From the NCBI GenBank assembly GCA_028671895.1, contig CM053796.1, forward strand, positions 32,300,860-32,364,859: a stretch of 64,000 bases of DNA. The letters run 5' to 3'. Shown here piece after piece: positions 59,128 to 64,000 of this stretch; positions within the stretch are counted from its first letter, which is position 1; every line of letters starts with the position of its first letter. Under the pieces are notes generated by a model. That model did not search any database, was not told where the DNA came from, and worked only from the letters and a program-made list of their open reading frames with translations. Position numbers and translations under genes: made by a program. This DNA comes from Oenanthe sinensis (Eukaryota; Streptophyta; Magnoliopsida; Apiales; Apiaceae).

Positions 59128-59399
59128 GTTTGGTCGTCATGAGTAAAAGAGTAAATGTCTAAATATTAGTTGTTATTTAATTAATTGTTCAAGATTCGAT
59201 TCCCCACGAATACAAAAATAATTTAAAATTATTCTTAAATATTATTTGTAAAAAAAATGATCAAGATTTGATTATTAATCAATATTAATAACTAATATAA
59301 AAATATAATATTTTGATATTTAAAATATAAATTTTTAAAAATAAATAAATTTAATTATAAAACTATTATAAATTATTTTTTAAAAGGAAACTCATGCAT
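59128..59399 (+). mobile_element. SINE-like dispersed repeat, copy 2
   Basis: Reads GGTTTGGTCGTCATGAG, then GATTCGATTCCCCACGAA (B-box), then TTTGATTATTAATCAATATT, ending AACTCATGCA: the same order as the minus-strand copy at 52053-52311. Right after it, CTCATG-catca-CATGAG and GTCTAAGCTAGT form a Helitron-like 3' end (CTAG at 59415-59418). Confidence 0.5.
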
Positions 59400-59493
59400 C
59401 ACATGAGGTCTAAGCTAGTAAATATTATAGATATAACCCTCTTTTTCTAATTAATTTTGAGAATGGAGCGAGTTTGTAAAATATAATTAAAAG

Positions 59494-59694
59494 TAAGAGT
59501 AATGCTAGGTATTACAATTTTTTTTTCAAAAATGTTCCCAAATATTAGTTGAGAATTTTTAATCGGTGGATTTATAGACGGGGTCCATTATTTTTATTAG
59601 GGATTTAAGCAATCAAAATGTGACATATATGCATTTGTGATTTTTTGGGATAATTTTTTGGAACTATAATATTTTCCTATACTTAATTATGCAT
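59494..59694. mobile_element. MITE-like element
   Basis: The left end GTAATGCTAGGTATTACAA and right end (opposite strand) AGTATAGGAAAATATTATAG, followed by CAAAAAATTATCCC, are a degenerate inverted repeat. The interior contains AATCGGTGGATTTATAGACG. No target duplication is certain. Confidence 0.4.
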
Positions 59695-60099
59695 TAAACA
59701 TTTTTAACAAATTCTTCTCATACATGACAACTTAAAACAACATTTGTATGTGTTTTCAAAAAAAAAACATATGTATGTAGTTTTCATTTGTTTACGGTTG
59801 TATTTAGATCATACATCTTAATATATAGTTTGTATAAATTATGTTAGAAGAATTCACAAATAAAATACACAGGTCTTTAGTTATAAATATTTTCTCCTCT
59901 ACATGTCACTCTTTCAAAAATGGTAAAAGTTGATAATGTTTTCAAAGATCAGCTTAAAATCTTCTACAACAATATTATAAGCCATCAAATCTAGACAAAT
60001 ATATTCAATAACAAAAAAATTATCCTCTAAAAAAAGTAGTAAATATGAACCATTTTCTCAAATTACTTTTGAGAATAAAGTAAATTTGAAAAATATAAC

Positions 60100-60600
60100 T
60101 AAACCATATGTTATTATTCAAGCTATCAAATTGAATTAAGGCAAATGTCCATATACCAAGAATATTGATGTTGATTTTATTAATCTCACGATATATCAGT
60201 GCCATGAGAATGTTGATTATATCGGAAAGAGGAGACCTTTATTATTGACAATCAAGGACCTTCTATTGTAATTCTCCTCCTAATACCACAAACCAACATT
60301 TCAAATTGTAGTGAAGCATTGTATAGGTTCGTTTTTGCGATTCCAGACAAGAAAAATATTTTTGTGAACTCCTTTTAAAATATGATGAAATTTTTTCTCG
60401 GAGTCACGATAAGAGATGTGAACCTAGCTATTAAATTAAAGTTAGATGTGATTAGTGATAGAGTAAATATTATAAATCATGAAACTATTAGATGCCACAA
60501 AATGAAAGTTCTCTTGATTGGGGTTTTCTTGAATAAGTATTCATATGGGACACACAATTATTTTATGACGATACCATCATACCTTCCTGATTAGAGGTAT
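60100..60600 (+). pseudogene. Diverged copy of the gene-like sequence found in the 60.7-62.3 kb inverted repeat
   Basis: Reads in broken frames TIYQCHENVDYIGKRRP, then, after stops, an open 70-codon end (60382-60594: FFLGVTIRDVNLAIKLKLDV). The inverted-repeat arms carry the same phrase as YYYYEDVHSIERRCPYF. The protein family is not recognised. Frames are interrupted in all copies, so these look like decayed gene or element fragments. Confidence 0.45.
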
Positions 60601-60699
60601 CAGGCATACTTTGTTGTTAATACAAGAATATTGATAGACGATAAATGGAAGAATATTTATTTTTGTCATTCAGTAGTTTCATGACTTATTGTCTTTAAT

Positions 60700-62340
60700 T
60701 TACCAGTAACTACATAGAATTACCATTTACTAGATGATATTAATATGGGCTTTACCTATCTTCCCATGATTCTGAACACAAACATTATTATATTTTTAAG
60801 GGAGTTTATACAAACTCTTTCTTACCCGAAATCGTAACAGCGAACCCATGCAATGCTTCGTTGATTTAAAATGTTGAGATGTTTTTTGAGAAAAATCGTA
60901 GCAGAAAGTCCTTTATTTTCATAAAATAAGGGCTTCTTATTTTCATATAATGAACATCCTCATAGCAGTGATACACCTTGAGGTCAATAAAACCAGCAAC
61001 ACTCTTGAGATGGGATCCTTGCCATAACTCGATTTGACAACTTGAATAATAACACAGAGTTTGGTTATATTTCTAAACTTGTTTCATTCTCAAAATTGAT
61101 TGAGAAATGGGGCTTATAGATCTATACATATACACACACATATCATTAATATTTATTCACCATTGATTTCAGCCACCACATCCAATTTTAGTTATATATA
61201 ATATCTGCATCCGTCCACCAACATAATTACTAACCACTGACTTCTTTTTGTCATCTCCACTATTTCCATGAATTCCAACAACTTTCATGAATAAATATTT
61301 AATGATATGTGTATGCATATATCTATTTGGATTGGGTTGAGTTTAAATGAATTTTATTAGAATGAAACAAGTTTAGAAATATAACAAAACTTTATGCTAT
61401 TATTTGTAGGGAAAATAGATTTGATGGCTATAAAATATTGAAATCAACAAAACCGACGAACAAGAAATCGTTGAGCCGTGGCAAGAAATTCACTGCCTTG
61501 AAAACGATATGCGGCGTGACCGGGGTGCTAAATCATATCGCTGATCCATTCCCTAAGGTTAACTCAACACTCTCACACAAGTGCACTCTTGGGTGAGAGT
61601 TTGGAGCCTATACAAACTTGTGCCCAAAAACAAAATCAAAAGAAAGAAAAGCTTATGTCTTTTTTTCAATAGTGCCTCTCCTTATAATATATCTGCATAT
61701 ATAGCTCTCAAGGAAGAAGATGAAAAATCTCAATTGTAATTCCTCACACATAAAGTCACATTATGAATAATCAACATAAATAATTAAAACTAAAATAAAA
61801 TCTCTAATATATGTAACTCCCAATGTATGTGTGTGTGTGTATATATATATATAATATACAATATTATAAAACCAATAAATATATAATATAAATTACTCAT
61901 TTAAATGGGGAATAATATATATCTACCAATATAAAATATTGGTCACATTATTTTTGAAATATCATTATACCAACATTATTCAAGTTTTCAAATAGAGTCA
62001 TGATAAAGATCCCATCTCGAGAATACTATTGATGATTTTATTGACCTTGCGGTGTATTACTACTACGAGGATGTTCATTCTATAGAAAGAAGATGCCCTT
62101 ATTTTTTAAAATTAGGGACTTTCTGCTATAATTCTTCTCAAGAAACATCTCAACATTTAAAATCGATCAATGAAGTATTGCGTGGGTCCGCTGTTGCGAC
62201 TTCGGGCAATAAAGAATTTGTACGAACTCCCTTGAAAATATGATAAAGTTTATGTCCAGAATAATGGGAAAATAGGTGAAACCTGTATTTATATCATTTA
62301 ATAAATGACAATTATATGAACTTACTCGAAAGTAAATATT
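60700..62340. repeat. Large inverted repeat with about 470-bp arms, one arm interrupted by a solo LTR
   Basis: The left arm (about 60700-61158) and right arm (about 61288-62340 without the insert) are reverse complements at moderate identity. Shared landmarks, read in the right-arm direction, are TGAATAAATATTTAATGATA, GAATGAAACAAGTTTAGAAA, GATCCCATCTC, GAGGATGTTCATT and GACTTTCTGCTA. The loop is about 130 bp. The right arm contains a 571-bp solo LTR. Confidence 0.78.
61405..61975. mobile_element. Solo LTR (571 bp) in the right arm
   Basis: Begins TGTAGGGAAAATAG and ends ATTATACCAACA, with the perfect 5-bp duplication TTATT on both sides (61400-61404 and 61976-61980). The left arm keeps the uninterrupted site (TTATTATTCAAG on the matching strand), which shows that the inserted block is exactly this segment. 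The 5-bp duplication and TG...CA ends identify an LTR; the superfamily is not determined. Confidence 0.85.
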
Positions 62341-63862
62341 TGTACAACATCACCACAACTCCAATCGATGTTACCACCATTGATCCGTACTATCTCGGGC
62401 ACCTCGATAACATAATTTGAACTTGATATAAAAATGTAAATTATCAGATATAAATTATGATTAATAATGTGTATGGTAGAAATTATTAATGCAAAAATCA
62501 CAAAATTATCATATTTTGTAGCAAAGTCCGCAGTAGAAATCTAAGATTTATGTGCATATACGTCGGTGGAATATATGGCAATGGTGATGAAGTGATTGAT
62601 GTTACTTGATTTCAGAGGGTGATTGATTGAGAGAGAAAGATGAATAAGTAATACATATAGAGTGATATTCATTCATATATATGTGTGTGTGAATGAGAAT
62701 GAGATATAAATGTGTTGAAAAAGAAAGGATGGTGAACAAGTAGATGACATGCAAAAGAGAGTTGGGTGGGTGCAGAAGGGAAAATGGTTAATTGTGTGAT
62801 TTTCATTTAATTAAGTTGAAAATATGGGAAAAGATTATGTGCCCGTTTGACTGGACTTATAAGCTGGAAATAAGTGCCTATTTCCAGAAAAAGTTAGTAT
62901 GTATGTATTTTTTCTGAAAATAAGTAACTTATTTTCAATTTTGAAAATCATATTTGGTTTTAAAATTCTAAAATAAATATTTATCTAATTTTTTTTTTGA
63001 AAATATATAATTTTTTTTTAAAAATAAGTTACTTATTTTAAATTTAAGTCCAGCCAAACGTGGCCTACTTCTAAGTTTTATTTTAAACTTGGTTTATATT
63101 TGATCAATCACACACACACACATATATAATTTTTCCTATAATAATACCTTCTATTAAAAAAACGTGAATAAATTTTTTCATCTTATGATCAACACATATG
63201 TAATCTCGGTTCAATATTATTTGGTGAACCACAGTTAAAATTGTGTTGAATAAATATTATTTAATTCTCAATTATCCTCTATGGATTACAAATACTAATT
63301 TAGGATATAAAAATATAAAGTATTATATATTTAATAAAGATTTCTTAATCATATCAATGTAAAAGTATTTTATATACATAATATAGCTATTGTTCAACAG
63401 AAAAGATTGAACTCGAGTTATAATAAGTTGAACACTCATTATAAAAAAATTTAAATATTCAATTTAATAAAATTAATCCTATATTTAAAAATAGTTAATT
63501 TATTATTTAACCACATAAATACTAATTTATAATTATATTCTCATATTTTTTATAATATACTTATGAACCTTGAAGTTAGTTTATGAAAATATTTTCAAAA
63601 TATTTTATGAAAGTAATTAAGTTAGAGTTAGAATACTAATTTTATATATTTAATTTTATACACAAACCTCTTCCAAGAGTCGATCATTTCTATGACCCGA
63701 ATGTTTTAATGCCACTCCTGACTCCACCTCTTCTCCTTTTTCAACTACCACCCAACACAACGAACACACCTCTACTACCAATTCTTCCATTTCTACTCAC
63801 ATATACAACACACACCTATACATACAACACACACATATATACATACATCTCCCTTCATTCCA
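62341..63862. other. Gap before the right-edge gene, with a MITE at 62839-63066
   Basis: 62839-63066 has the ends GTGCCCGTTTGACTGGACTT and (opposite strand) AGGCCACGTTTGGCTGGACTT, and inner AATAAGTAACTTATT palindromes: a fold-back MITE related to 46533-46618. Near 63780-63850 a CA-rich leader-like stretch precedes the gene start. The rest is AT-rich. Confidence 0.5.
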
Positions 63863-64000
63863 ATGTTATCAGATGATGCTAACTCCTCATCAGATAACGA
63901 CTCCACTGACCAAAACCCTAACCCTAGCACTTCAATCGACCAATCTCTCGACGCAATTGAAGGTCAATTGACCTCAATTTCACTCAACCACCACGTTTCT
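63863..64000 (+). CDS. Start of an unidentified gene (continues off the right edge)
   Basis: ATG at 63863 opens a frame running to the window end (46 codons) that begins MLSDDANSSSDNDSTDQNPN and continues with a STSIDQSLDAIEGQLTSISL-like segment. The CA/CT-rich leader before it and the Ser/Asp-rich start resemble a normal plant gene. The product is not recognised. Confidence 0.55.
   Translation, partial: MLSDDANSSSDNDSTDQNPNPSTSIDQSLDAIEGQLTSISLNHHVS

Larger units (their letters stand above)
58436..60080 (+). repeat. Three diverged tandem copies of a small-ORF sequence
   Basis: Copies centred at about 58500-58735, 58790-59110 and 59690-60080 share leading DNA (CATTAAACAT, then a TTGATCGT/TTTACGGTTGTAT phrase) and a coding-like part. 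Copy 1 (58484-58723, 79 residues) and copy 2 (58919-59146, 75 residues) both read hydrophobic segment, then LPNTI(N/K)VENVFN, then QTNIFN(N)KK-like. Copy 3 has the same DNA but several stops. A SINE-like insert (59128-59399) and another repeat (59494-59694) separate copies 2 and 3. The family is not recognised. Whether any copy is expressed is unknown; the hydrophobic start could be a signal peptide. Confidence 0.5.

Overview
The window reads as nuclear DNA of a eudicot plant. It is AT-rich, its genes are split by many GT-AG introns, and every recognisable protein is a plant or general eukaryotic family. About half of the sequence is transposable-element material, in the gaps and inside introns. 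The species cannot be fixed from sequence alone; an asterid would fit but is only a guess.

Layout. 1-2073: right part of a broken hAT transposon (DUF4371/TTF type), apparently sitting in an upstream intron of a YRDC/Sua5-type gene. 2820-8036 (+): the last three exons of that gene (threonylcarbamoyl-AMP synthase, tRNA t6A pathway). Its introns hold a MULE-like element, a Helitron-like unit with a nested hAT MITE, a fold-back, an antisense granulin-domain fragment of an XBCP3-like cysteine protease, and a tRNA-derived SINE. 9501-16441 (+): a complete 12-exon RuvB-like 1 (RIN1/Pontin) gene with one GC-AG intron and two nested elements in intron 8. 18935-26672 (+): a complete 19-exon plastid HDS/IspG gene (MEP pathway). 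28202-28654 (-): a one-exon hydroxyproline-rich/arabinogalactan-like membrane protein.

29.2-36.1 kb is repeat territory: GGTTCGG-rich hAT-like elements, an internally deleted LTR element (TSD ATCAG) and a long copia-like LTR. 36.14-46.03 kb is a Ty3/gypsy element of Tat/Ogre type. It has a 463-bp 5' LTR, a broken gag-pol, and a 3' LTR cut to 219 bp. Between pol and the 3' LTR it carries an intact three-exon gene on the opposite strand and a 68-bp minisatellite. A 311-bp TRIM element with 76-bp LTRs (TSD AATCA) follows. 47401-48902 (-): a complete PIP2-type aquaporin with a Stowaway MITE in intron 2. 55596-57801 (-): a complete six-exon ARMC7-like armadillo protein. 58.4-62.3 kb holds three diverged tandem copies of a small-ORF sequence and a large inverted repeat, one arm of which is split by a solo LTR (TSD TTATT). 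At 63863 the first exon of an unidentified gene begins and runs off the window.

The genes do not form a functional unit: tRNA modification, chromatin/snoRNP ATPase, isoprenoid synthesis, cell wall, water transport and armadillo scaffold are ordinary neighbours. The most informative non-gene observations are the spliced antisense gene with its own TATA box in the Tat element, the very short-LTR TRIM, the inverted repeat whose intact arm preserves the empty site of a solo LTR, and the small-ORF repeat cluster. Exon borders were placed by eye from splice sites, reading phase and family resemblance; no alignment or transcript data were available.
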